A stretch of 64,000 bases of DNA from positions 5,084,001 to 5,148,000 of the forward strand of contig OZ246983.1 in NCBI GenBank assembly GCA_965232595.1, written 5' to 3'. This document shows positions 1-7,987 of the stretch, piece by piece (position 1 is the stretch's first letter; each line of letters begins with the position of its first letter). A program made the translations under genes and the position numbers. The notes below the pieces were generated by a model. It saw only the letters and a program-made list of their open reading frames with translations. It had not been told where the DNA came from and searched no databases. Origin of the DNA: SZUA-309 sp965232595 (GTDB taxonomy: Bacteria; Pseudomonadota; Gammaproteobacteria; Pseudomonadales; Azotimanducaceae).

Positions 1-963
1 GGCCAGCTTGCCGAGGCTCATCACCGACGAGGAAGTGCCCTGCTTCAGATCCGCCTTGCCGCGAGCGGCGTTCAGCGCGTTCAGCTTCTTGTAGGCAATG
101 CTCTGGGCGATGTCCTGGCGCAGCCCGGGATCATCGAGACGCCCCGCTTCCCGCGCCAGGGCGATCAGCGGCTCCTCGTCGGTGGCTTCCTTGACGCCGC
201 TGCGCGGGCCGCGCGCGCCTTCCCCCATGGACGAGCGCTCGTAAGCGAGCGCCGTGTTGAGCACCTGCCAACCGCTGTTCAGCGGGCCGAGCAGGTTCTC
301 CGCCGGGATGATGGCATCGGTGATGAACACCTCGTTGAAGTGGCTCTCGTTGGTGATCTGACGCAGCGGCCGCACCTCGATGCCGGGCTGCTTCATCGGG
401 CAGAAGAAGAAGGAGATGCCTCTGTGCTTCGGCACGTCCCAATCGGTGCGCGCGATCAGCATGCCGTAGTCGGCGACCGCGGCGCCGGAGGTCCAGACCT
501 TCTGACCGTTGGCCACATAGTGATCACCCTGCCGATCGGCCCGGGTGCGAATGCCGGCCAGATCAGATCCGGCGCCCGGCTCGCTGTAGAGCAGGCACAT
601 GTTCACATCGCTGGTGAGCAGCCGGCCGATCAGCTGCTCCTTCAGCGCCTGACTGCCGCCCGTGAGCAGCGTGTTGGCCCAGAGGTTCATGCGATCCTGA
701 CCCGTTCCCGGCGCTCGGACCCTTGCGAACTCCCGCTCGATGATCTTTGCCTGCTGATCCTCCAGCGCGCGGCCGTGCCACTCTTCCGGCCAGCGCGGCA
801 CTGACCAGCGGCCCTCGAGAACCATGGACAGCCAGGCCTTCCGTTCTGGCGAGGTCTCCCACCCGTAGGATTCGTTGGCCAGCGCCTCGGCCACATCCGC
901 GGTCCAGTTTTCGTCCAGCCAGGTGCGAACTTCGTCGCGCAGCGTTTCGTCGGTCACGCTCAT
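1..963 (-). CDS. acyl-CoA dehydrogenase, partial (C-terminus beyond window edge)
   Basis: The frame is open from an ATG at 961-963 to the left edge, giving about 321 residues without a stop, so the C-terminal helical part is missing. The translation has the family's flavin/substrate signature YSEPGAGSDLAG, then GQKVWTSGA and FNEVFITD, all typical of acyl-CoA dehydrogenases (FAD-dependent alpha,beta-desaturation of acyl-CoA in beta-oxidation, cytosolic). It starts 2 bases after the stop of a second acyl-CoA dehydrogenase, so the two are almost certainly co-transcribed. Adjacent ACAD pairs often form heteromers for bulky or steroid side-chain CoA esters. That role is inference; the family call is firm and the substrate unknown. 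Confidence 0.93.
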   Translation of the reverse strand, partial: MSVTDETLRDEVRTWLDENWTADVAEALANESYGWETSPERKAWLSMVLEGRWSVPRWPEEWHGRALEDQQAKIIEREFARVRAPGTGQDRMNLWANTLLTGGSQALKEQLIGRLLTSDVNMCLLYSEPGAGSDLAGIRTRADRQGDHYVANGQKVWTSGAAVADYGMLIARTDWDVPKHRGISFFFCPMKQPGIEVRPLRQITNESHFNEVFITDAIIPAENLLGPLNSGWQVLNTALAYERSSMGEGARGPRSGVKEATDEEPLIALAREAGRLDDPGLRQDIAQSIAYKKLNALNAARGKADLKQGTSSSVMSLGKLA

Positions 964-965
964 GA

Positions 966-2075
966 TCAACCTCCCAGTGCCTGCAGGTAGCGCTCGCGGA
1001 AATAGTCCGACGAGCCGAGGAGCTGGGCATCCGCCCGCGCCCGCTTGAGATAGAGATGGGCCGGATGCTCCCAGGTGAAGGCGATCCCGCCATGCATCTG
1101 GATGCCGTCGGCTGCTGTCTTCACAAAGGCATCGGCGCAGGCGAAGGCCGCCAGGCTGATGGCTTCGTCCGTTTTCTCCGCCCCCGTCGCCAGCCGCTCG
1201 GCCGCGCTGCGCGCCGCTGATATGGCGGACTCGGTTTCCAGCAGCAGGTCGGCAGCCATGTGCTTGATCGCCTGGAAGCTGCCGATCTGCCTGCCGAACT
1301 GGATACGGGTTTTGGCGTACTCGACCGTGAAGTCGAGCACCTTCTGCGCGCCGCCCGCCTGCTCGCCGGCCAGCGCCACCAGACCCAGATCAATGGCATC
1401 GCTGACAGCAGCCCAGACGGAGCCGGTTGGGTTCAAACGCTCCGCTGCCGCTCCTGAAAAGCCCACCTTCGCCAGCCGCTGGGTGTGATCAAACGTCGGC
1501 AACGCTTCGATGGTTACCCCCGCAGCACCGGATTCCACCAGGAAGGCACCCTGACCATCGTCTGCGTTGGCAATGACGATCAGCACATCCGCATTCTGGC
1601 CATGCAGCACGTAGTTGCCGCCGCCTTCGAGCTGCCAGCCACCGGCCGCTTCTGAAGCGCTGACGGCAACACCGTCTTCAGTCCAGCTGCCGGCATCACC
1701 GGTCAGCACCGCCGTTGCGATGGTCTCACCGGAGGCAATCGCCGGCAGCAGACGGTCGCAGGCCGCCTCGTCACCTAGAGCCTGCAGCAACCTGGCGGCT
1801 ATCACGCTGGCAAGCAGGGGCGAACAGAGCAACGCCGCACCCGCTTCTTCCATCACCGCTTCGAGCTCCATCGGCCCGACCCCAGAGCCGCCGTGGGCTT
1901 CATCGATGATCAGACCGACCACGCCCATCTCGGCGAGGCTCTGCCAGAGCGCCGGGTCGTAGCCGCTGTCCGTCTCCATCACGGCTCGAACCGCCGTCTC
2001 GGAGCTTTGATCCTGCAGCAGCCGATGCACCGAATCGCGCAACGCTGCCCGCTCTTCCGAACTCAATGTATTCAT
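966..2075 (-). CDS. acyl-CoA dehydrogenase family protein
   Basis: 369 residues from the ATG at 2073-2075. An upstream in-frame ATG (2174) would add 33 residues unlike the family. Features of ACADs are present: an N-terminal helical domain, RIQFGRQIGSFQAIKHMAAD (FAD-binding region) and QMHGGIAFTWEHPAHLYLKRA near the C-terminus. It is first in a two-gene run, with the second ACAD starting 2 bases downstream. The sequence is more divergent than its partner, and together they resemble alpha/beta subunit pairs of heteromeric acyl-CoA dehydrogenases (known for steroid and other bulky acyl-CoAs). Which subunit carries the catalytic glutamate was not settled here. Confidence 0.92.
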   Translation of the reverse strand: MNTLSSEERAALRDSVHRLLQDQSSETAVRAVMETDSGYDPALWQSLAEMGVVGLIIDEAHGGSGVGPMELEAVMEEAGAALLCSPLLASVIAARLLQALGDEAACDRLLPAIASGETIATAVLTGDAGSWTEDGVAVSASEAAGGWQLEGGGNYVLHGQNADVLIVIANADDGQGAFLVESGAAGVTIEALPTFDHTQRLAKVGFSGAAAERLNPTGSVWAAVSDAIDLGLVALAGEQAGGAQKVLDFTVEYAKTRIQFGRQIGSFQAIKHMAADLLLETESAISAARSAAERLATGAEKTDEAISLAAFACADAFVKTAADGIQMHGGIAFTWEHPAHLYLKRARADAQLLGSSDYFRERYLQALGG

Positions 2076-2213
2076 CGTTTTCTTGCAGTCCTGAGAACCT
2101 GATTGGTTGTGCTTCAAACACCTTAATATAGCGGAGACCGGTACTGGTCGTCCCGATCTGGCCAGGTCGGACACCGCCTTCAGGAGGTGGCACCCGGACT
2201 GACTCTGGAGTAG

Positions 2214-2229
2214 TCTCCGTCGCCGGAGA
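2214..2229 (+). promoter_or_regulatory. hairpin covering the ribosome binding site of the next gene
   Basis: TCTCCG (2214-2219), loop TCGC, then CGGAGA (2224-2229) form a perfect 6-bp stem. The 3' arm contains GGAGA, the Shine-Dalgarno sequence 6 bases before the TTG start at 2236. In the folded state the ribosome site would be paired. Whether this regulates translation is inference. Confidence 0.45.
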
Positions 2230-2235
2230 AAAATC

Positions 2236-2535
2236 TTGCTCAGAAAAACCGTCGGAAATCAGATGCCCTTAGTAGCCGCGCTCCTGGCGCTGGTGCTGCT
2301 GTGCGCGCAGACGGCTTCCGTCGCTCATGCGCACGATCATGATTACGACCACGGCGCTCTGGCTTCAGAGCCCTGCGCTGTCTGCTCCGCCCACCTGGAA
2401 CACGCCGACACGGCGGTCCCTGCCGGGGTAGCAAATCCCGTCTTCACGGCCTCTCCTGCGCCGGCAGGCACAGCCCGTGCGCTGCTGGCCGGCATCGTTG
2501 CAACCAGCCAGGCCCGAGCCCCACCGATCACCTGA
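2236..2535 (+). CDS. small secreted His/Cys protein, DUF2946-like
   Basis: 99 residues from a TTG at 2236 preceded by GGAGA with 6-base spacing; an internal ATG at 2263 is the alternative start. The protein has a hydrophobic signal-like segment (LVAALLALVLLCAQTASVAHA), a HAHDHDYDH cluster, a C-AVC pair followed by HLEH, and a C-terminus ending ARAPPIT. Small proteins of this build are commonly found next to zinc or copper TonB receptors; the family is uncharacterised. It lies 119 bases upstream of the ZnuD-like receptor on the same strand, which suggests a periplasmic metal-binding or regulatory role. The metal and function are inferred. Confidence 0.75.
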   Translation: MLRKTVGNQMPLVAALLALVLLCAQTASVAHAHDHDYDHGALASEPCAVCSAHLEHADTAVPAGVANPVFTASPAPAGTARALLAGIVATSQARAPPIT

Positions 2536-2654
2536 TCCTCTACTGCGAACCGAGAAACGCCACCAGGAGCTGTGCTTGCAGCCGCGGGGCGAGTAGTTAG
2601 CTCGCGCGCCTTACCCCAACCCGGGAGCGGGCACGCATTCGAATCAGGATCAAC

Positions 2655-4772
2655 ATGAATATCTACAGAATGGCCTGCCTGGGCGCATCAATTGCGCTCC
2701 TCCTCGCAGGCAACAGCTACGCCGCCAGTGATGACGAGACGTCTGAAGGCAGTGAGTTTTACGAGGAGATGGTGGTCACGGCTCACCCGCTGTCCGCCGA
2801 GGGTCTCGCCCAGCCGGTGACCGTGCTGGAAGGCGAAGCGCTCAATCGGGCTGCCGCCGCGTCCATCGGCGAAACCCTCGTCAACCAACCCGGCGTTCAC
2901 AACGCGCCCTTCGGCCAGGCCGTCGGTCGGCCGGTCGTTCGCGGCCTGAGCGGTCCGCGGGTCAAGGTCATGGAGGATCGCATCGACACCCTGGACGTCT
3001 CTGTGTCGAGCCCCGATCACGCAACCACCATCGAGCCGTTCATCGCGGACCGGGTCGAGGTGCTGAAAGGTCCGAGCACCCTGCTCTACGGTAACGGCGC
3101 CATCGGCGGAGTGGTGGACGTTCACACCGGTCGCATTCCGCACGCCATGCCGGACAAAGTGAAGGCGAAGGCCGAAATTCGCGGTGCGGACAACGCTGAT
3201 CAGCGAACCGCGGCAGGCATGATCGAGGCTGGCACCGGCGGTTTCGTTCTGCACCTGGACGGCTTCTATCGTGATGCGGACGACTACGAGATTCCCGGCT
3301 TCGCAGAGTCCGCCGCGCTGCGTGCTCTGGAAGAAGAGGAGCATGACGAAGACGAAGACCACGACGAGGACCATGACGAGCACGAGGAAGAGGAAGAGGC
3401 CTTCGGCGTGCTGCCCGGCAGCTTCATGGAGACCAAGGGCGGCGCAGTCGGCCTGTCTTTCGTCGGCGATCGCGGCTTCATCGGCGGCGCCGTAAGCCTC
3501 TACGATTCCGAGTACGGCATTCCCGGTCACTCGCACGGGCACGAGCACGAAGAAGAGGAGGAGGAAGACCACGACGAAGAGGAGCACGGCGAGGAAGGCA
3601 GCCCCTTCATCGACCTGGAGCAGACCCGCTTCGACTTCGAAGCCGGGCTGAAAGATCCTTTCCGCGGCGCCGAGAGCCTGAACCTGCGCATCGGCTACAA
3701 CGACTACGAGCACGCTGAGATCGAAGAGAACGGCGAGATCGGCACCCTGTTCGAAAACGAAGCGGTGGAAGGCCGGTTCGAGGTTGTGCACCTGCCCGTG
3801 GGCGGGGTAACCGGTGCCGGTGGTTTCCAGTTCGGCGATCGCAAGTACGAGGCTTCCGGCGAGGAAGCGTACGTGCCGCCGGTGGACAGCCGCAGCTACG
3901 GCTTCTTCTACGTCGGCCAGCGGAGCTTTGACTACGTCAACCTGGAAGGTGGCGTGCGCTACGAAAGCGTGTCCCACGATCCGCAGTTCGGCCAGACCAG
4001 AAGCTTCGATCTGGGTGCCGTATCGCTGGGGCTGATCGCCCCGTTCGAGTCAGGGGTGACCCTGGCGCTGCTCGGCGACTACTCGACCCGGGCGCCGACG
4101 GTGGAGGAACTCTTCTCCGACGGGCCGCACCTGGCAACAGGCAGCTACGAGATCGGCGATCCGGAGCTCGACAAAGAGCGGGCCGGCAACGTCTCGGCCA
4201 GCATCCAGTTCCAGAACGACGACTGGCTGCTCGGCGCCAGCATCTACTACACCGACTTCAAGGACTACATCTACGAGCAGGCCACCGGTGAGGAAGAGGA
4301 CGAGCTGCCGGTCTTTCAGTGGCAGCAGGGCGGCGCCACCTTCCGCGGCATCGACCTGGAAGCCGAATGGCGCGCCGTCACCTGGGACCGCGGCGAGTTC
4401 GCCATCTCCGGCTTCTACGACTACGTTCGCGGTCGCCTGAAGAGCGGCGAGAACAAGGACCTACCCCGCATCCCGCCGCAGCGCTGGGGTCTGGGCGCGA
4501 AGCTGAACTGGATTGGCTTCACGGCGACCCTGGACTACGTCAAGACCAGCAGCCAGAAAGACGTAGCGCCGCTGGAGCTGCCAACCGAGAGCTTCGAGGA
4601 CCTGCGGGCTTACCTGGGCTACGGTTGGAACTTCAACGGCAGCCTGCTGGAGGTGTTCATCGCCGGTCGCAACCTGACCGACGACGAGCAGCGGCATCAT
4701 ACGTCCTTCATCAAGGACCTGGCGCCGCAGCCGGGTCGGACCATCGAAGGCGGTCTGCGGGTTACCCTGTAG
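2655..4772 (+). CDS. TonB-dependent outer-membrane receptor, ZnuD-like (probable zinc receptor)
   Basis: 705 residues with a signal peptide ending near SYAAS. A plug domain follows (VVTAHPLSAEGLAQPVTVLEGEAL, VRGLSGPRVKVMEDRI, VLKGPSTLLYGNGAIGGVVD) and then a 22-strand-type barrel ending in a C-terminal aromatic/hydrophobic strand (RTIEGGLRVTL). Two loops are extremely rich in His, Asp and Glu, at about residues 225-251 and 291-316. This is the pattern of the zinc receptor ZnuD, where such loops capture metal. The ATG at 2655 follows AGGAT. The upstream small His/Cys protein supports metal uptake. No Zur-type palindrome was recognised upstream. The receptor call is firm; zinc specificity is likely but inferred. 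Confidence 0.93.
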   Translation: MNIYRMACLGASIALLLAGNSYAASDDETSEGSEFYEEMVVTAHPLSAEGLAQPVTVLEGEALNRAAAASIGETLVNQPGVHNAPFGQAVGRPVVRGLSGPRVKVMEDRIDTLDVSVSSPDHATTIEPFIADRVEVLKGPSTLLYGNGAIGGVVDVHTGRIPHAMPDKVKAKAEIRGADNADQRTAAGMIEAGTGGFVLHLDGFYRDADDYEIPGFAESAALRALEEEEHDEDEDHDEDHDEHEEEEEAFGVLPGSFMETKGGAVGLSFVGDRGFIGGAVSLYDSEYGIPGHSHGHEHEEEEEEDHDEEEHGEEGSPFIDLEQTRFDFEAGLKDPFRGAESLNLRIGYNDYEHAEIEENGEIGTLFENEAVEGRFEVVHLPVGGVTGAGGFQFGDRKYEASGEEAYVPPVDSRSYGFFYVGQRSFDYVNLEGGVRYESVSHDPQFGQTRSFDLGAVSLGLIAPFESGVTLALLGDYSTRAPTVEELFSDGPHLATGSYEIGDPELDKERAGNVSASIQFQNDDWLLGASIYYTDFKDYIYEQATGEEEDELPVFQWQQGGATFRGIDLEAEWRAVTWDRGEFAISGFYDYVRGRLKSGENKDLPRIPPQRWGLGAKLNWIGFTATLDYVKTSSQKDVAPLELPTESFEDLRAYLGYGWNFNGSLLEVFIAGRNLTDDEQRHHTSFIKDLAPQPGRTIEGGLRVTL

Positions 4773-4790
4773 ATCGATCCCGAGTCAGTG

Positions 4791-4820
4791 CCATCGGGCT
4801 GCGTGCCGCAGTCCCGATGG
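4791..4820. terminator. long hairpin between convergent genes
   Basis: CCATCGGG (4791-4798) pairs perfectly with CCCGATGG (4813-4820). Inside it CTGCG pairs with CGCAG around a TGC loop, with one bulged T. It sits between the stops of the receptor (4772) and the convergent gene (4833), as a bidirectional terminator would, but there is no T-run on either strand. Confidence 0.6.
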
Positions 4821-4832
4821 CCCTCTCTCCTT

Positions 4833-5693
4833 TCAGCGAACCAGCTCGAACCGAGCCGTGTACTGGGTCACCTCGTAGAGGCCCTGGGTCCGCTTCAGGT
4901 TCGGGAACAGGTCGTACCACCAGGTGACGTTGACCGCAGCACCCCCCGGCACCGGCATCGGCAGCGCAAAGCTCTTCAGCTCCTTGTCGGTGACCACGCA
5001 GTTACCGAAGTCACCCTGGTCATCCTCGATGCAGACCCGGTACTGGGCGCGTCGACCTTTGCCCTGGGTGTTGTCCAGATCCATTCGCACCCGCCGCTCC
5101 TTGCCGTCCTCTTTCACGTACAGGTAGTTCTGGCTGGAAACGGACTTATCGATGGTGACCAGCACGTGCTGCTCGCCGCTCTCCGGATCTTCCACACCGT
5201 GCACCAGCAGGAAGTGGCTCGAGGTGGGCCGGAGCTTACCGAGGCAGGCGCGGCTCTCCACGTTCAGCTCGAAGCGCGCGGTCCAGCGGATGGCCTCACC
5301 GCGCTTACCCTGGCTGAGCTTCTCCAACCGGCCCACCTCTGAACGGCAACCGCGACCCAGCAGATCCAGCTGCCGGCCGGAACGGACCTGGGTCTCGCTG
5401 CGGTAGAAGCCGGCAACCAGCTTCTTTTTGCTGTCGAGAGAGAGCGACAGCAGGATGTCGATGTGCGGGTCCTGGTGAATGCTGCAATCCCGGGAGGCGG
5501 GATTGCAGGGATTGAAGTTCAGATCGTCATCCGGATCTTCCGTCAGCGCCGAGGCGAAGCTGCCCTCGTAGAGTCCGAGGAAGGGCTCCAGGTTGGTCCG
5601 AGCCTGGGACAACGCGGGCAGCAAACCGCAAACGAGCAGCAGCGCTGCGCCGAGCGCAGCAGCCGGAGGGCATACAGGACGCATGCCCTTCAA
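4833..5693 (-). CDS. secreted protein of unknown function
   Basis: 286 residues from a TTG at 5691-5693, with AGGGC about 7 bases upstream; an ATG at 5682-5684 is possible but has poor spacing. A clear signal peptide (AAALGAALLLVCGLLPALSQA) is followed by a mature domain with several cysteines (NPCNPASRDC, GRGCRSE, RACLG, RVCIED, GNCVV), consistent with a disulfide-bonded periplasmic or extracellular fold rich in beta structure. I recognise no family. It begins 3 bases after the malate synthase stop in the same direction, so it may be co-transcribed with glcB, though a functional link is not obvious. Confidence 0.8.
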   Translation of the reverse strand: MKGMRPVCPPAAALGAALLLVCGLLPALSQARTNLEPFLGLYEGSFASALTEDPDDDLNFNPCNPASRDCSIHQDPHIDILLSLSLDSKKKLVAGFYRSETQVRSGRQLDLLGRGCRSEVGRLEKLSQGKRGEAIRWTARFELNVESRACLGKLRPTSSHFLLVHGVEDPESGEQHVLVTIDKSVSSQNYLYVKEDGKERRVRMDLDNTQGKGRRAQYRVCIEDDQGDFGNCVVTDKELKSFALPMPVPGGAAVNVTWWYDLFPNLKRTQGLYEVTQYTARFELVR

Positions 5694-5696
5694 CGA

Positions 5697-7889
5697 TCAG
5701 CCCTGGGCCGCGGCCTTCGCCTGGCGGCGACGGGCGTGCAGTATGGGCTCGGTGTAGCCGCTCGGCTGGGAAACCCCTTCCAGGACCAGGTCACAGGCAG
5801 CCTGAAACGCGATGGACGCATCGTAATCGGGCGCCATGGGCTGGTAGGCCGCATCGCCCGCGTTCTGCCCATCTACCACTACAGCCATACGCTTCATCGA
5901 CTCCAGCACCTGCTCGCGGCTGCAGATGCCATGCAGGAGCCAGTTGGCGATGTGCTGGCTGGAGATCCGGCAGGTAGCCCGGTCTTCCATCAGGCCGACA
6001 TCGTTGATGTCCGGCACCTTGGAGCAGCCAACCCCCTGATCGATCCAGCGAACCACGTAGCCGAGGATGCCCTGGGCGTTGTTGTCGAGCTCGTTCTGCA
6101 CGGCTTCGGCGGACAGGTTCTCCCCCATCATCAGCGGTACCGTGAGGATATCGTCCAGGCTCGCCTGGGCCCGGCTGGCCAGCTCTTCCTGGCGGGACGC
6201 CACGCTCACCTGGTGGTAATGCATGGCGTGCAGGGTGGCCGCAGTCGGTGACGGCACCCAGGCCGTGTTGGCGCCGGCCTGGGGGTGACCGATCTTGGCC
6301 TCGAGCATCTCCTTCATCTCGTCCGGCTTCGGCCACATGCCCTTGCCGATCTGCGCCCGACCGCGGAAGCCGGCGCCGAGGCCGGCATCCACGTTGGCAT
6401 CCTCGTAGGCCTGAATCCAGGGCTCCGCTTTGATCGCATCCTTGCGCAGGAAGGGTCCCGCCTGCATAGAGGTGTGAATCTCGTCGCCGGTGCGATCCAG
6501 GAAGCCGGTGTTGATGAACACCACTCGCTCTTTCGCCACCTCGATGCAGGCTCGCAGGTTGACCGTGGTCCGACGCTCCTCGTCCATGATGCCGACCTTC
6601 AGCGTGTTGCTCGGCAGCCCGAGCACTTCTTCGACCCGGGCGAACAGGTCGCAGGTGAGCTGCACCTCTTCCGGACCGTGCATCTTCGGCTTCACGATGT
6701 AGACGCTGCCGGTCCGGGAGTTCGACAGCATCCCGTTGCCCTGCAGGTCGTGCATGGCGGCCAGGGACGTGACCATGGCATCGAGGAACCCTTCCGGCAC
6801 CTCGTTGCCGTTGCCGTCCAGCACCGCATCGGTGGTCATCAGGTGGCCCACGTTGCGAACCAGCAGGAGGCTGCGACCGTGCAGCGTCAGCGGCTCGCCG
6901 GTGCGGCTGGTGTACTCGCGATCCGGATTCAGCCGCCGGGTGATGGTTCGGCCATCTTTCTCGAGCGACTCAGCGAGATCGCCCTTCATGAGGCCGAGCC
7001 AGTTGCCGTAAACGACGCACTTGTCTTCCGCGTCCACGGCCGCCACCGAATCCTCGCAATCCTGAATGGTGGTAACGGCGCTCTCGAGCACCACGTCCTT
7101 AACCCCTGCCGGGTGCGCGGCGCCGACGTTGTGCTCGCGGTCGATCTGAATGTCCACGTGCAGACCGTTGTGCTTGAGGAGAACGGAGCTCGGGTCCTCC
7201 TCGTTGACGAAACCGACGAACTGCTCGGGATCCTGCAGTCCGGTGTTGCCGCCGTTGTCCAGCACGGCGCGCAGCTGACGGTTACCGGCGTCATCCGAGC
7301 CGATGCCGTAAGCCACCACTTCCGTATGGCTGGCACCGTCGAGCGGCACCGCGGCGTCGAGGAAGGCAGCCGCCTGCGCCACGACCAGCTCGCCGCGGGC
7401 CGGGTTGTAGCTCGAGCCTTTTTCCCGGCCCGGTTCTTCCGGAATGATGTCGGTGCCGTAAAAGGCGTCGTAGAGCGATCCCCAGCGGGCGTTGGCCGCG
7501 TTCAGAGAAAAGCGGGCGTTCATCACCGGCACCACCAGCTGCGGGCCGGCGACCAGAGCGATCTCTTCGTCCACGTTCTCGGTGCTGATGGTGAAGGGTG
7601 CGGGCTCGGGCACCAGATAGCCGATCTCGGTGAGGAACGCCTTGTACTCGGCGGCATCAATCTGCTGGCCTTTGCGGGCCAGGTGCCAGGCGTCGATGGT
7701 CTTCTGCAGCGCCTCGCGCTTCTCGAGCAGCGCCACGTTGCGCGGCCCGAGGTCTTCGAGCAGGCCTTCGAAACCGGCCCAGAAGTCGCCCAGATCAACG
7801 CCGGTGCCAGGTAGAACCTGCTCTGCCACCAGCGCATCGAGCTCGCCGGCAACCTGCAGGTTGCCACGGCTGACACGTTGTTCACTCAT
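5697..7889 (-). CDS. glcB: malate synthase G
   Basis: 730 residues from the ATG at 7887-7889, preceded by GGGGGAAA; the longer frame to 7934 adds 15 unlikely residues. The length matches malate synthase G (about 720). Family segments are evident: NARFSLNAANARWGSLYDAFYGTDIIPE, LHVDIQIDREHNVG, TTIQDCEDSVAAVDAEDKC, GLMKGDL, KPKMHGPEEVQ, KVGIMDEERRTTVNL and AGANTAWVPSPTAATLHAMHYHQV. It condenses glyoxylate with acetyl-CoA to malate, using Mg2+, in the cytosol. This supports growth on C2 compounds, fatty acids or glycolate, which fits the beta-oxidation and aldehyde-forming genes in the window. No isocitrate lyase is present here. Confidence 0.97.
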   Translation of the reverse strand: MSEQRVSRGNLQVAGELDALVAEQVLPGTGVDLGDFWAGFEGLLEDLGPRNVALLEKREALQKTIDAWHLARKGQQIDAAEYKAFLTEIGYLVPEPAPFTISTENVDEEIALVAGPQLVVPVMNARFSLNAANARWGSLYDAFYGTDIIPEEPGREKGSSYNPARGELVVAQAAAFLDAAVPLDGASHTEVVAYGIGSDDAGNRQLRAVLDNGGNTGLQDPEQFVGFVNEEDPSSVLLKHNGLHVDIQIDREHNVGAAHPAGVKDVVLESAVTTIQDCEDSVAAVDAEDKCVVYGNWLGLMKGDLAESLEKDGRTITRRLNPDREYTSRTGEPLTLHGRSLLLVRNVGHLMTTDAVLDGNGNEVPEGFLDAMVTSLAAMHDLQGNGMLSNSRTGSVYIVKPKMHGPEEVQLTCDLFARVEEVLGLPSNTLKVGIMDEERRTTVNLRACIEVAKERVVFINTGFLDRTGDEIHTSMQAGPFLRKDAIKAEPWIQAYEDANVDAGLGAGFRGRAQIGKGMWPKPDEMKEMLEAKIGHPQAGANTAWVPSPTAATLHAMHYHQVSVASRQEELASRAQASLDDILTVPLMMGENLSAEAVQNELDNNAQGILGYVVRWIDQGVGCSKVPDINDVGLMEDRATCRISSQHIANWLLHGICSREQVLESMKRMAVVVDGQNAGDAAYQPMAPDYDASIAFQAACDLVLEGVSQPSGYTEPILHARRRQAKAAAQG

Positions 7890-7987
7890 TGATTTCCCCC
7901 AATCGGGTCGCGAAAAAAGCGCGTAAGTATACACGCGCGCCTGTCACCGCACCGACGCCTGACGGGAAACTAATACTGTCCTCGGGA

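Noticed and set aside
2076..2654. Zur-type or Fur-type palindrome upstream of the zinc-type receptor
   Set aside because: I looked for a GAAATGTTATANTATAACATTTC-like site between 2076-2235 and 2536-2654 and saw none; only the short hairpin at 2214-2229.
2688..3977. Long minus-strand frame opposite the ZnuD-like receptor
   Set aside because: Its Val/Phe/Leu-rich runs are the mirror of the receptor's acidic-histidine codons; no start site or domain.
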